DNA of 59,684 bases from Pseudorhodobacter sp. (GTDB lineage Bacteria; Pseudomonadota; Alphaproteobacteria; Rhodobacterales; Rhodobacteraceae). The notes beneath the pieces are model-generated. The model saw only the letters and a program-made list of their open reading frames with translations, had not been told where the DNA came from and made no database searches. This document shows, piece after piece, positions 46,606-54,757 of this stretch (position 1 is its first letter; each line of letters opens with the position of its first letter). The DNA lies in contig JAQWYA010000218.1 of NCBI GenBank assembly GCA_029254215.1, positions 1-59,684 of the forward strand. Reading direction: 5' to 3'. Position numbers and translations under genes: made by a program.

Positions 46606-48747
46606 TCAGCCACTACAGGCCTGCGCAGGGCCAGCTTTGCCCTTCTGGCCAAATCCGATCAAATCGAAGGACAGACCGAAGGCCGTCGTCGGATCAACCG
46701 CGGTGGAGGAGGTGAAACGGCGCTGGATCGTCATATCGACTTTCAGACATTCATTCGCAAAGATCAGATTGAGACCCGCACTCGCGGCGCGGTCCGCCTC
46801 AAAATCATAGCGCGTGCTCAGGTTGGCGGTCCAGCTGGGGCTGAATTCATAGCGCACGTCGATGGTCAGTTCCGAGACGCGGGCATCGCGGCTTTCGGTT
46901 TCATCCGCCAGCATCCAGACATAGCTGGAGCCGAGCCCGAAGGTTTCTTGCTGCAAGTCAAACCGCAATTCCGCCTTGGTCACATCAAGATCATCGTCGA
47001 AAACCAGACGGTTGGTCATGGTCAGGCCTTCCGACGTGGCAAGCTGCATCGCGGCCAGCCAATCCGATTTCTTCCCCGCAAGGCCGGAGGCGGTGCTGAA
47101 CTGGCCAAAATCCTCGCTGCGCAAAACACGCCCCACCGTCATGCCAAGTGACCAGCCCGCCGGATCAAACCGGGTGTAGGTCACCCCGACATTCGCGCGC
47201 GGGCCTTGTTCAACCTCATCCGCCCCCGGAAAACGGTTCAGGGAAAAGAGGTTGCCCGCGTCGAATTCCGTCAGAACGCTATCTTCGACAGGAACATCGC
47301 TGGCGGTCTTCGGGGACCAGATCAGTTGCACGATCGGCTCGATCACATGGCTGACGCCATTTTGGGCGCTGCGCGTCCAGGGCCAGCGGAATTCAACCGC
47401 GACCCCGCCATGCGCGCGCGTGAATTCCCCCCCGTAAACATCATCTTGCACAACAGAATAGAAATCGCCGTTGACCTCGGTCAGCACGGCGGCCAGAACG
47501 CCGCCCGGCAGGATCCAGTTGCGCCGCCAATCTGCTGTGACGGAAATCCGGCTCATGTCGCGCCCGTCGCTGATCCCGTCGCTGTCGCTGTCGGCCCCGC
47601 TGTCGGAACTGCGGTAATGGCTGTGCGTCTGAAGCCGCAAGCCGCCTTCTCCGCCAATCAGATCAGGCGAGAACCGGCGCTGCCACGTCATATCCGTGAT
47701 GATCGACGGCAGGGTGGAGGGCACATCATCATCACGCAAAGACCGGAAGTTGATCAGGCGGGCCGAGATATATTCGTTGCGTCTGGTCCGCGTCGCCTCG
47801 ATCCGGCTGTCAAGACGGTCGTCCGAGGACAGGCCGTAATCCACAAGATAGGCTTTGTCCGTCACCATCTTGCCGGAAAACTGCAAGGTAAAATCCCGTG
47901 GCAGGGTGAAGACCCCGTCCGCAGACATATAGCCACGCCACTCGCCCGGCAGGGCCTCATCCCGACCCAGCGCACCGCTGACCTCGATCCGGCCAGAGGT
48001 GAAGGCCTGTCGATAGCGCAGATCGACGGAACGCACGTTCTTGGAGGCAACATAGGGGGTAATCGTCAGATCACGGCTGTCGCCCAGACGAATGAAATAC
48101 GGCACTTTGACGCCGAAACCCAGATCGCTGGTCGTGCGCACGGTTGGGGCCAAAAACCCGGTGGCGCGGTCCAGCGTCGGGTCCGGCATCCGCAGTTGTG
48201 GCACCCAGAAAATCGGGATCCCCGCCACGCGCATCTGCGCGCTTTCAAAGTAGATCTGCCGTTCCACTTCATCATGGATGACCCGCTTTGCCCGGATTTC
48301 CCACAGTGGCGTCGGGTTATTCGCACAGATCTTGCAAGAGGAAACGACCGTCTGGCCTAGGCTGGTGTAGCGCCCGCCGATGCGCATCATCTCATTCGCG
48401 GCCAGCTGCAATTGCTGGTTCAGCACCAGCCGCGCGCTGGTCAAAACGCCCTCGGTCAGATCAGCGGAAAGTTCAGCCTGATCGGCCAAAATTACCGTGC
48501 CTTGATCGTCGGTGAGGGCGATTGGCCCCTCGATCGTCAGGATTTCGGTGCTTTGGTCATAAGAGATGCGCTGCGCCTTAAGGCGGCGGCCTTTGTAAAA
48601 CACCTCCACCGCGCCCTGCGCGACCAAAGTATTCCCCCCCGAAATCGCCACACGATCGGCCACCAGGGTCGCCAGATCCTGTGCTGCGACCGGCGTGATC
48701 GCCAGCACGGCCAGACATAAACCAAAAACTTTAAGAAAGTGCCGCAT
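46606..48747 (-). CDS. lptD: LPS assembly protein LptD
   Basis: Outer-membrane beta-barrel that inserts lipopolysaccharide into the outer leaflet. From ATG 48747 it has 713 residues with a signal peptide (MRHFLKVFGLCLAVLAITPVAA) and an OstA-like N-terminal domain (LVAQGAVEVFYKGRRLKAQ). The family mark VVSSCKICANNPTPLWEIRA holds conserved cysteines used in disulfides. A long barrel region ends in QACSG. Its ATG shares bases with the lptG stop. LptE was not recognised in the window. Confidence 0.95.
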   Translation of the reverse strand: MRHFLKVFGLCLAVLAITPVAAQDLATLVADRVAISGGNTLVAQGAVEVFYKGRRLKAQRISYDQSTEILTIEGPIALTDDQGTVILADQAELSADLTEGVLTSARLVLNQQLQLAANEMMRIGGRYTSLGQTVVSSCKICANNPTPLWEIRAKRVIHDEVERQIYFESAQMRVAGIPIFWVPQLRMPDPTLDRATGFLAPTVRTTSDLGFGVKVPYFIRLGDSRDLTITPYVASKNVRSVDLRYRQAFTSGRIEVSGALGRDEALPGEWRGYMSADGVFTLPRDFTLQFSGKMVTDKAYLVDYGLSSDDRLDSRIEATRTRRNEYISARLINFRSLRDDDVPSTLPSIITDMTWQRRFSPDLIGGEGGLRLQTHSHYRSSDSGADSDSDGISDGRDMSRISVTADWRRNWILPGGVLAAVLTEVNGDFYSVVQDDVYGGEFTRAHGGVAVEFRWPWTRSAQNGVSHVIEPIVQLIWSPKTASDVPVEDSVLTEFDAGNLFSLNRFPGADEVEQGPRANVGVTYTRFDPAGWSLGMTVGRVLRSEDFGQFSTASGLAGKKSDWLAAMQLATSEGLTMTNRLVFDDDLDVTKAELRFDLQQETFGLGSSYVWMLADETESRDARVSELTIDVRYEFSPSWTANLSTRYDFEADRAASAGLNLIFANECLKVDMTIQRRFTSSTAVDPTTAFGLSFDLIGFGQKGKAGPAQACSG

Positions 48748-49841
48748 CAGCCATCCTCCAGATGCAGCAAAAGGCCAAGCGACAACAGCACCGCGGCGAC
48801 AGGCGGGCTCCATGCGGCAAGGATCACCGGGATCTGGCCGTTATCCCCCAAGACCTGGGCAAAGTTACGCAAGAAGAAAATCGCAAAGCCTCCCAGTATC
48901 GCATAAAGCACCATTTGCCCGGTTTTCCCGAACCGCGCATGACGCATTGTAAACCCTGCCGCCACAAGCACCATCGACCCCAACAAAAGCGGCAAAGCAA
49001 GCTCCATCTGCATCCAGACACGATGCGCCCTTGCAGAGAATCCGGCAAGCTCCAGTTTTGCGATGTAATCGGGCAGGGCCCAGATGGAGATGGCAGACGG
49101 GTCGCCAAAACTGTCGCGAATGCCCTCGCGGGTCAGTTCTGACGGAAGGGTCGTGTTTTCAAGCTCTTGCGCCGTGACTTCGGGGTTAGAGGCCCGGAGG
49201 TCCCACAGTTTGGCTTCCGCGATGGCCCAAGCGCCGGGGGTCAGATCGGCGCGCTTTGCCTCGATCCGCTGGATCGGCATTCCGCTGGGGTCAAAGATCA
49301 GAAAGGACACGTCATAAAGCCGCGTCCCTTCCAGATCGGCGCGGCTGGCATTGATCACGATCTGGCCGTCTTCGTTGCCCTGCCGCAACCAAAGCCCGGC
49401 GCGGCTCAGCGACAAGACACTTTCAGCCCCCCGCGCATGTTTGGAAAACAGCGCCTCATAATGTTTGGAGGTGGCCGCGACCAGCGGGTTCAGGACCGCG
49501 ATGCAAAAGAGGCCCAGCACCAGCGCCGCAAAGACCGGAGCCATCAAAAACCGCAGGCCAGAGCGGCCCGCCGCGCGCACGACAACCAGTTCGCTGCTGC
49601 GCGCAAGGCCCAGAAACAGCGAGATCGACCCAAAGATGAATATCAGGGGCAGGATTTGATACAGGCTGCTGGGCACGTTGAACAGGGAAAGCCCGGCCGC
49701 CTCGGTCAGGGTGATCCCCTTGTCACCAAACCGGCGCAACTGTTCCACCATGTCGATCAGCATCATGATGCCGAAAAAAACTGCCAGAACCTGCCCGACG
49801 GCCTTCACAAACCGCCAGATGAAATAGAGGCTGAGGGTCAT
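48747..49841 (-). CDS. lptG: LPS export ABC transporter permease LptG
   Basis: Inner-membrane half of the LptB2FG transporter that pulls lipopolysaccharide from the inner membrane. The 364 residues follow the LptF/LptG plan: N-terminal segments (LYFIWRFVKAVGQVLAVFFG), a periplasmic beta-jellyroll in the middle, and C-terminal membrane segments (LGSMVLVAAGFTMRHARFG). SSELVVVRAAGRSGLRFLMAP is the coupling-helix region that contacts LptB. Its start overlaps lptF by 4 bases and its stop overlaps the lptD start by one base. Confidence 0.95.
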   Translation of the reverse strand: MTLSLYFIWRFVKAVGQVLAVFFGIMMLIDMVEQLRRFGDKGITLTEAAGLSLFNVPSSLYQILPLIFIFGSISLFLGLARSSELVVVRAAGRSGLRFLMAPVFAALVLGLFCIAVLNPLVAATSKHYEALFSKHARGAESVLSLSRAGLWLRQGNEDGQIVINASRADLEGTRLYDVSFLIFDPSGMPIQRIEAKRADLTPGAWAIAEAKLWDLRASNPEVTAQELENTTLPSELTREGIRDSFGDPSAISIWALPDYIAKLELAGFSARAHRVWMQMELALPLLLGSMVLVAAGFTMRHARFGKTGQMVLYAILGGFAIFFLRNFAQVLGDNGQIPVILAAWSPPVAAVLLSLGLLLHLEDG

Positions 49842-50980
49842 GGCGTTGCCCCCTCATGCGGGCCGACAGGCCCTGCCTGATGCCGCCGCCTTGGGCGTTG
49901 CGCGACCCACAACATGCTCGCCGCCATCGCCATGCCGCCAAGCGGGGCCAGATAGACAATCGGCCAAAGCCGCGGGTCAGTGACCGAACCGGCAGTCGCG
50001 GCATTGTTGACCATCTGCACCACAATCAGCAGGACGATGGCCCCCAGAATCTGACGCCAAAGACCGAAGCGACTGAAGGCCCCCAGCAAGAGGGCGGCAA
50101 ACCCAATCAGCGCCGCCGCAGGCGCCAGCATGGCTTGGGAAAAGCGGCCATGCCCCTCGGCCAGCAACTGCGCGACGGAGGCTTTCGTTTCCACCAGAAG
50201 GGCCGGGGTTGGGATCAGCAACTCAAGGGTCGAAAGTTCCTCGATCCGGCGACCTTCGCGGGGGGTGAAGCTGATCAGCCCGCCCAGATCATAGGTGAAA
50301 TCGCCAAAATGGGTGACGGAAAGCCGCCCCGTCGCCAGAACGATGGATTGGCTCATCCCGTCGAACATAACCAATTTGGGGCCGCTGTCGCTGCGGACCA
50401 GAAGGGCGGAGCGCGCCGTATACGTGGTCTTGGTCGTCTCTGCGCGTTCATCGCTTAGAAACACATCCATCAATTCACCGCGTTCCGTGATATCGCGGAT
50501 ATAAAGCGTGATCCCATCGGTCGGATGCATGAACTGACCGTCCACCAGCAGTTTCGCCGTCACATTCGCGCCGATCTCTGCGGTGCGTTCCGTCATCATG
50601 GTGCGACTGACCGGCACGATGACATGGCTGAGCATCAAGATCATCGCCATCACGCAGAGGCCGAAATACACAACCGGTCGGGCAAGCCGGAAAGCCGAAA
50701 ACCCGGTGGCCTGCATGACCACCAATTCACCATCCTGCGTCAGCCGGTTGGTCACATAGATCGTCGCTGCAAAGGCCGAAACCGGCAGAACGATGCGGAT
50801 CACATTGGGCAGGGTCAAAAGCGAGATTTCCAGAAAAACCAGCGCCGATTGGCCGTCCCCGATCAACTGGTCGAAAAGGCCGACGGCGCGGTTGATCCAG
50901 TAAACAAGCACAAGAACTAGAGAGAAAAAGCCGAAGAGCGCAAGCAGTTGCGACAGGAGATATCTGTCGAATCGTGCCAA
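49838..50980 (-). CDS. lptF: LPS export ABC transporter permease LptF
   Basis: Partner of LptG. The best start is TTG 50980, giving 380 residues beginning ARFDRYLLSQLLALFG; AAGGGAGA lies 7 bases upstream. The frame runs open to 51133, but those 51 codons do not look like the family. The plan is membrane segments, the loop DGELVVMQATGFSAFRLARP, a periplasmic jellyroll, and C-terminal membrane segments. It is the first gene of the lptF-lptG-lptD-surA-pdxA-rsmA run and is divergent from pepA across 280 bases that hold both promoters. Confidence 0.94.
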   Translation of the reverse strand: MARFDRYLLSQLLALFGFFSLVLVLVYWINRAVGLFDQLIGDGQSALVFLEISLLTLPNVIRIVLPVSAFAATIYVTNRLTQDGELVVMQATGFSAFRLARPVVYFGLCVMAMILMLSHVIVPVSRTMMTERTAEIGANVTAKLLVDGQFMHPTDGITLYIRDITERGELMDVFLSDERAETTKTTYTARSALLVRSDSGPKLVMFDGMSQSIVLATGRLSVTHFGDFTYDLGGLISFTPREGRRIEELSTLELLIPTPALLVETKASVAQLLAEGHGRFSQAMLAPAAALIGFAALLLGAFSRFGLWRQILGAIVLLIVVQMVNNAATAGSVTDPRLWPIVYLAPLGGMAMAASMLWVAQRPRRRHQAGPVGPHEGATP

Positions 50981-51260
50981 CGCTGCGTCTCCCTTTGATT
51001 TGATCTGTCCGCACCCTAGCCGGATTCGCCTTTGGGGAAAACTCATATCTGCCCAAAATCCGGGCCGCGCGGGGCTTGGCTTTGGCGAAACCGGGGCTTG
51101 GGGCCGCTTGGTCGTGTTGGCCGGTCTGGTCAATGGCTTGGGCGCGGGCTAGGCTGCGCCGAACCGGGCCATCCGGGCGGGGTCTGTGACCCGGCCCGCG
51201 CGCTTGGCCTCGTTCTTTGACGCATAACCACCCGATGACTGATAACCAGAGAGTGCACGC

Positions 51261-52736
51261 ATGACCCTTCCTCACCCGATCCAGTTTGTCGAAACCGATC
51301 TGGAGGCTCTTGCCTCTTACACCGGGCGGATAGCCCTTTTGGTGCCCGATCAGGCGACCTCAGCCCGTGGGCAGGGTGCGCGCAGGCTGAACCGTCTGAC
51401 CAAGGGCGCGGTGAACCGCTTTCTCGGCTCCGACGCGTTTGCCGCACTGAAAACCGGCGATGCGGCCGAGATCGGCTGGCCCACAGGGCTGGAGGCGGAG
51501 GCTATCCAGGTGATCAAGACCTCCACTCGCAAGGATGTGGGGCTGGCGCGCAAGGCCGGGGCGGCGATTGGGGCCAAGGCCGGGAAATCCGGGGTTCTGG
51601 TGGTCGCGGGAACGGCCCCCCTTGCGGCGGAAATCTCATTCGGGCTGGCGCTGCGCGCCTATGCTTTCGAGGCCCGCAAAAGCCGCAAGGCCGATCCGGT
51701 CGGCAAGATTTCGATGATGCTGGACAATCCGACCGAGGCTGCCGCACAGGCCGCCCCGCTGGCCGCCTTGGCCGAAGGCGTGTTCTTCACCCGTGATCTG
51801 GTGAACGAGCCTGCCAATATTCTGACCACCACCGAATTTGCCAACCGCCTTGCCGCCATGCGCGACATTGGCCTTGAGGTCGAGGTGCTGGAGGAAGACA
51901 AGCTGGCCGAACTGGGCATGGGGGCGCTTTTGGGCGTCGGCATGGGGTCCGAGACGCCCTCCAAAGTGGTTGTAATGCAGTGGAAGGGCGGGACGGAAGG
52001 CGAGGCGCCCTTTGCGCTGGTCGGCAAGGGGGTTGTCTTTGATACGGGCGGGATCTCGATCAAGCCGGCGGGCGGCATGGAAGAGATGACGATGGATATG
52101 GGCGGCGCAGGCGTTGTGTCGGGCGTCATGCGGACGCTGGCTTTGCGCAAGGCCAAGGCCAATGTTGTGGGGCTGGTGGGCCTTGTTGAAAACATGCCCG
52201 ATGGCAAGGCGCAGCGTCCGGGCGATGTTGTGACCTCGATGAAAGGCGACACGATTGAGGTGATCAACACGGATGCCGAGGGGCGTTTGGTGCTGGCCGA
52301 TGTGCTGTGGTACGCGCAGGAACGCTTCAAACCCACCGGAATGATCAACCTTGCGACGCTGACCGGCGCGATCATCGTGGCGCTTGGCCATGAAAACACA
52401 GGTGTTTTCAGCAATGATGACGCGCTGTGCAACGCCTTCCTGAAAGCTGCCGCCGCCGAGGGCGAAGGCGCGTGGCGGATGCCGATGGGCGATGCCTATG
52501 ACGCCAAGCTGAAATCACGCATCGCTGACATGATGAACGTTGGCGGGCGCGATGGCGGGGCGATCACGGCGGCGCAATTTCTCAAGCGCTTCGTGAAGCC
52601 GGAAACCCCTTGGTGCCATCTGGACATCGCGGGGACCGCGCTTGTCAAAGCCCCCACGACCCTTGCCCCCAAGGGCGCGACAGGCTGGGGCGTGATGGCG
52701 CTCGACCGGCTGATCCGCGACAAGTTTGAGGTCTGA
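51261..52736 (+). CDS. pepA: Leucyl aminopeptidase
   Basis: Cytosol M17 aminopeptidase of 491 residues with two metal ions. The family signature is NTDAEGRLVLADVL. GKGVVFDTGGISIKPAGGMEEMTMDMGGAG holds the metal-binding Lys and Asp residues (GKGVVFDTGG and MTMDMGGAG), and the C terminus has GATGWGV. AGAG in the start region is a weak ribosome-binding site 8 bases before ATG 51261. It is divergent from lptF and followed after 3 bases by holC, a conserved pairing. Confidence 0.97.
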   Translation: MTLPHPIQFVETDLEALASYTGRIALLVPDQATSARGQGARRLNRLTKGAVNRFLGSDAFAALKTGDAAEIGWPTGLEAEAIQVIKTSTRKDVGLARKAGAAIGAKAGKSGVLVVAGTAPLAAEISFGLALRAYAFEARKSRKADPVGKISMMLDNPTEAAAQAAPLAALAEGVFFTRDLVNEPANILTTTEFANRLAAMRDIGLEVEVLEEDKLAELGMGALLGVGMGSETPSKVVVMQWKGGTEGEAPFALVGKGVVFDTGGISIKPAGGMEEMTMDMGGAGVVSGVMRTLALRKAKANVVGLVGLVENMPDGKAQRPGDVVTSMKGDTIEVINTDAEGRLVLADVLWYAQERFKPTGMINLATLTGAIIVALGHENTGVFSNDDALCNAFLKAAAAEGEGAWRMPMGDAYDAKLKSRIADMMNVGGRDGGAITAAQFLKRFVKPETPWCHLDIAGTALVKAPTTLAPKGATGWGVMALDRLIRDKFEV

Positions 52737-52739
52737 GCC

Positions 52740-53216
52740 ATGGCAGTGGTGATGTTTTACCACATCACCCGCTCCAGTCTGGAGCAGACGGCGGCCAATC
52801 TGCTGACCCGCGCGCTTGGCGCGGGTTGGCCCGTGATGCTGCGCGGAACAGAAGCGGAAAAGCTGGACCAGCTGGATCAGGCACTTTGGCTTGGCCCCGA
52901 AGACGGGTTCTTGCCGCATGGGCGTGAAGGCGGGCCCCATGATGCGTTGCAACCGATCCTGCTGGGAACTGGCCCCATCGCCAATCAGGCCCGCGCCCTG
53001 ATGATGATCGACGGGGCCACCTTCACCCCGCAAGAGGCGGCAAGCCTTGAACGGGTCTGGGTGTTGTTCGATGGTCTGGATGAGGCGGCCGTAGCCAAGG
53101 CCCGAACGCAATGGAAGGCCGCCACCGCCGCTGGTCTTTCTGCGCAATACTGGTCGGAAGAGGACGGGTCTTGGGCCAAGAAGGCCGAGGCAACGCCTCC
53201 GGCCGCAAAGGCATAA
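52740..53216 (+). CDS. holC: DNA polymerase III subunit chi
   Basis: The chi subunit joins the clamp loader to single-strand-binding protein. The 158 residues match HolC: VMFYHITRSSLEQTAANLLTRAL at the N terminus, GWPVMLRGTEAEKLDQLDQALW, and FLPHG. The C-terminal tail is Ala/Pro-rich. It starts 3 bases after the pepA stop, so the two are co-transcribed. It converges on the UreE-like gene across a 23-base gap. Confidence 0.93.
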   Translation: MAVVMFYHITRSSLEQTAANLLTRALGAGWPVMLRGTEAEKLDQLDQALWLGPEDGFLPHGREGGPHDALQPILLGTGPIANQARALMMIDGATFTPQEAASLERVWVLFDGLDEAAVAKARTQWKAATAAGLSAQYWSEEDGSWAKKAEATPPAAKA

Positions 53217-53239
53217 CCCGTTCAGGGCACAGCCCGTCC

Positions 53240-53809
53240 TTAGAATGGCCCGTCGCTGTTATGCGGCGCCGGGGCGGTTTCCGGCGCTGAGTCTGGGGCA
53301 GGGGCCTCGGGCCGGGCAATCTCGCGCGGGGATGGCTGCGCAAGCCCGTGGCCGGGCGCAGGGACCGCTACTTTGTCGTTCAGAATCTCGGGAAAGAACG
53401 GGCCGCGACGGCGCGTTACCTCTGCCCCCATCTGGCGCAGATAAACTTCCAGATCATCGTTGTGATAGGTCAGAAGATGATCGGATTCGACCTGACAATG
53501 CATCCGGAGCGCGCCGATATGCCAAGCAATCCGCGCAAGATCACCCCGCACTTCCATCAGCTCCGCCGCCACAAACCGGATCTGGAGGAGGCGGCCATCG
53601 TCCAGCACAAAGCCAAGTGCTGCATCAAGCCGGGTGCGTTCGGAAAACTCGGCGACGAAAGGTTCGCCCTCGTCCGTCTCGAATTCTCGGATCCGGACCG
53701 TCCGATCCCGAGGGGTCAGGGTCACGGTCCCGGCGAACACAGGCGGCTCTGTCGCGTCCGAGGGCGGCGCGGGGTAAATCAGGCTTCGGGCGGTCGGCAA
53801 TGCGGTCAT
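53240..53809 (-). CDS. UreE-like protein, orphan, with altered metal-site histidine
   Basis: From ATG 53809 (GGAAAG 6 bases upstream) it has 189 residues. Residues 28-135 follow UreE, the nickel-binding urease accessory protein: GTVTLTPRDRTVRIREF, DDGRLLQIRFVAAELMEVRG, ARIAWHIG and LRQMGAEV align with the family. In UreE the conserved HxGNRHxP carries the bridging histidine. Here it reads HIGALRMH, placing Arg102 at the histidine position and His104 two residues later. The C-terminal tail is Pro/Ala-rich with no histidine run. No urease gene is in the window. Nickel delivery is doubtful, and another role is possible. Confidence 0.75.
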   Translation of the reverse strand: MTALPTARSLIYPAPPSDATEPPVFAGTVTLTPRDRTVRIREFETDEGEPFVAEFSERTRLDAALGFVLDDGRLLQIRFVAAELMEVRGDLARIAWHIGALRMHCQVESDHLLTYHNDDLEVYLRQMGAEVTRRRGPFFPEILNDKVAVPAPGHGLAQPSPREIARPEAPAPDSAPETAPAPHNSDGPF

Positions 53810-53895
53810 GTAGCGCTTTCCATCTGCCAAAGGCTTCTGCGATCAGCCTAGACCTTGCCCGCCGCCTGATAAAGCCCCAAGCCCGGCCGAAACGC

Positions 53896-53919
53896 AAAAG
53901 GCCGGGCGAAAGCCCGGCC
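53896..53919 (-). terminator. Rho-independent terminator of the DUF1127 gene
   Basis: GGCCGGGC (53900-53907) and GCCCGGCC (53912-53919) form a perfect 8-bp stem around GAAA. Read on the minus strand four Ts follow (53899-53896). It lies about 40 bases downstream of the DUF1127 stop. Another GCCCGGCC nearby (from about 53881) could pair in the alternative. Confidence 0.85.
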
Positions 53920-53961
53920 GCATCGCTGTTGGCTTGCGCCAAACCGCCTTTGACTGTGGGC

Positions 53962-54183
53962 TTACATGAAGCCCTTGCCAGCGAACAAACGCTGGATTTC
54001 ATCGGAGCGCGTCACGCCGCGCTCGGCCAGTTCCTCATCCGAGGTGGCGTTGAGCTTGTTGATCTTGGCGGTCAGCGGGCCAGCCTCGGCCAGCAGGACC
54101 AGAAAGTTCCAGAACATCACGAAAGGACGCGCCAGAATGTCGAGAACGTGCACAGAGGTCGTTGTCGAAGTCGTAAAAGCCAT
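53962..54183 (-). CDS. DUF1127 (YjiS-like) small protein
   Basis: A 73-residue protein. The last 40 residues match DUF1127, with LNATSDEELAERGVTRSDEIQRLF, the arginine-poor version of the usual LSDRELADIGLTRSDI pattern. The N-terminal half has a Thr-rich start and a hydrophobic stretch (PFVMFWNFLVLLAEAG). DUF1127 proteins bind RNA in phosphate and carbon metabolism in related bacteria; that is family knowledge only. AAAGGG lies 7 bases before ATG 54183. A perfect GNRA-loop terminator follows. Confidence 0.85.
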   Translation of the reverse strand: MAFTTSTTTSVHVLDILARPFVMFWNFLVLLAEAGPLTAKINKLNATSDEELAERGVTRSDEIQRLFAGKGFM

Positions 54184-54236
54184 TTGGAAACCCTTTGTAT
54201 GCGTTAGGTATTTCTCCCTTGGCCTCTATTTGCGCC

Positions 54237-54256
54237 CTTGCACCCTATTGTGCAAG
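54237..54256. other. Hairpin-forming inverted repeat between the DUF1127 gene and the small unknown gene
   Basis: CTTGCAC (54237-54243) and GTGCAAG (54250-54256) form a perfect 7-bp stem with a 6-base loop. CCTTGCACGGG recurs about 20 bases further. It could be a 5' leader hairpin of the DUF1127 gene or a terminator without a T-run. Confidence 0.4.
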
Positions 54257-54325
54257 TGCAGCATTGGTCTTCCTGCCTTGCACGGGATGCATAGCTTGGG
54301 CTTCATTCGGTTGGATGGAATGGAC

Positions 54326-54643
54326 TTAGATTGACAGGCGTGGCCCTGTCTCACGCAGGCGCGCGACATTCGCGGACGTCTTGTAGCGCAAGGGCTGAAG
54401 GGCCGCCAAGGCCGCCCCCGCTGCAGAGCCGTTTTGCGCAAATTCCTTTTGCGCCGCCTGACCAGAGGCCATCAGCGCCACCGCCTTTTCGCTGACCATC
54501 TGATGATGCTCCCCTTCGCCCAGATGCCAAAGCCCCATCAGACCCAGCACCCGCATCGTGACCACCATCTGCGAGTCCACGGTCAAGCGGCCCACCTCTC
54601 CGGCAAGTTGCATCGCTTCGGTCGAATTGAATGCCTTGAACAT
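54326..54643 (-). CDS. Small unknown protein of a roseobacter type
   Basis: A 105-residue protein, mostly helical, with QMVVTMRVLGLMGLWHLGEGEHHQMVSEKAVALM. Proteins of this length and pattern are found in Rhodobacterales and are sometimes called antifreeze protein in databases without support; I do not assign a function. GAGG lies 7 bases before ATG 54643. It is next to DUF1127 on the same strand. A phasin-like role is conceivable from the helix pattern, but this is a guess. Confidence 0.7.
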   Translation of the reverse strand: MFKAFNSTEAMQLAGEVGRLTVDSQMVVTMRVLGLMGLWHLGEGEHHQMVSEKAVALMASGQAAQKEFAQNGSAAGAALAALQPLRYKTSANVARLRETGPRLSI

Positions 54644-54757
54644 GAACCTACCTCATTACGGATGATCTAACGCCGGGCGGGGCCCCTCGCACAGGGTTTG
54701 GGGCGAACGTGTTGGCCTCATTGTATTCCGTTGTACACCAAAAAGCTACAAATCTTA

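Noticed and set aside
46449-46652. A 68-codon extension of SurA
   Set aside because: The signal peptide begins at 46448 and the extra residues do not resemble the family.
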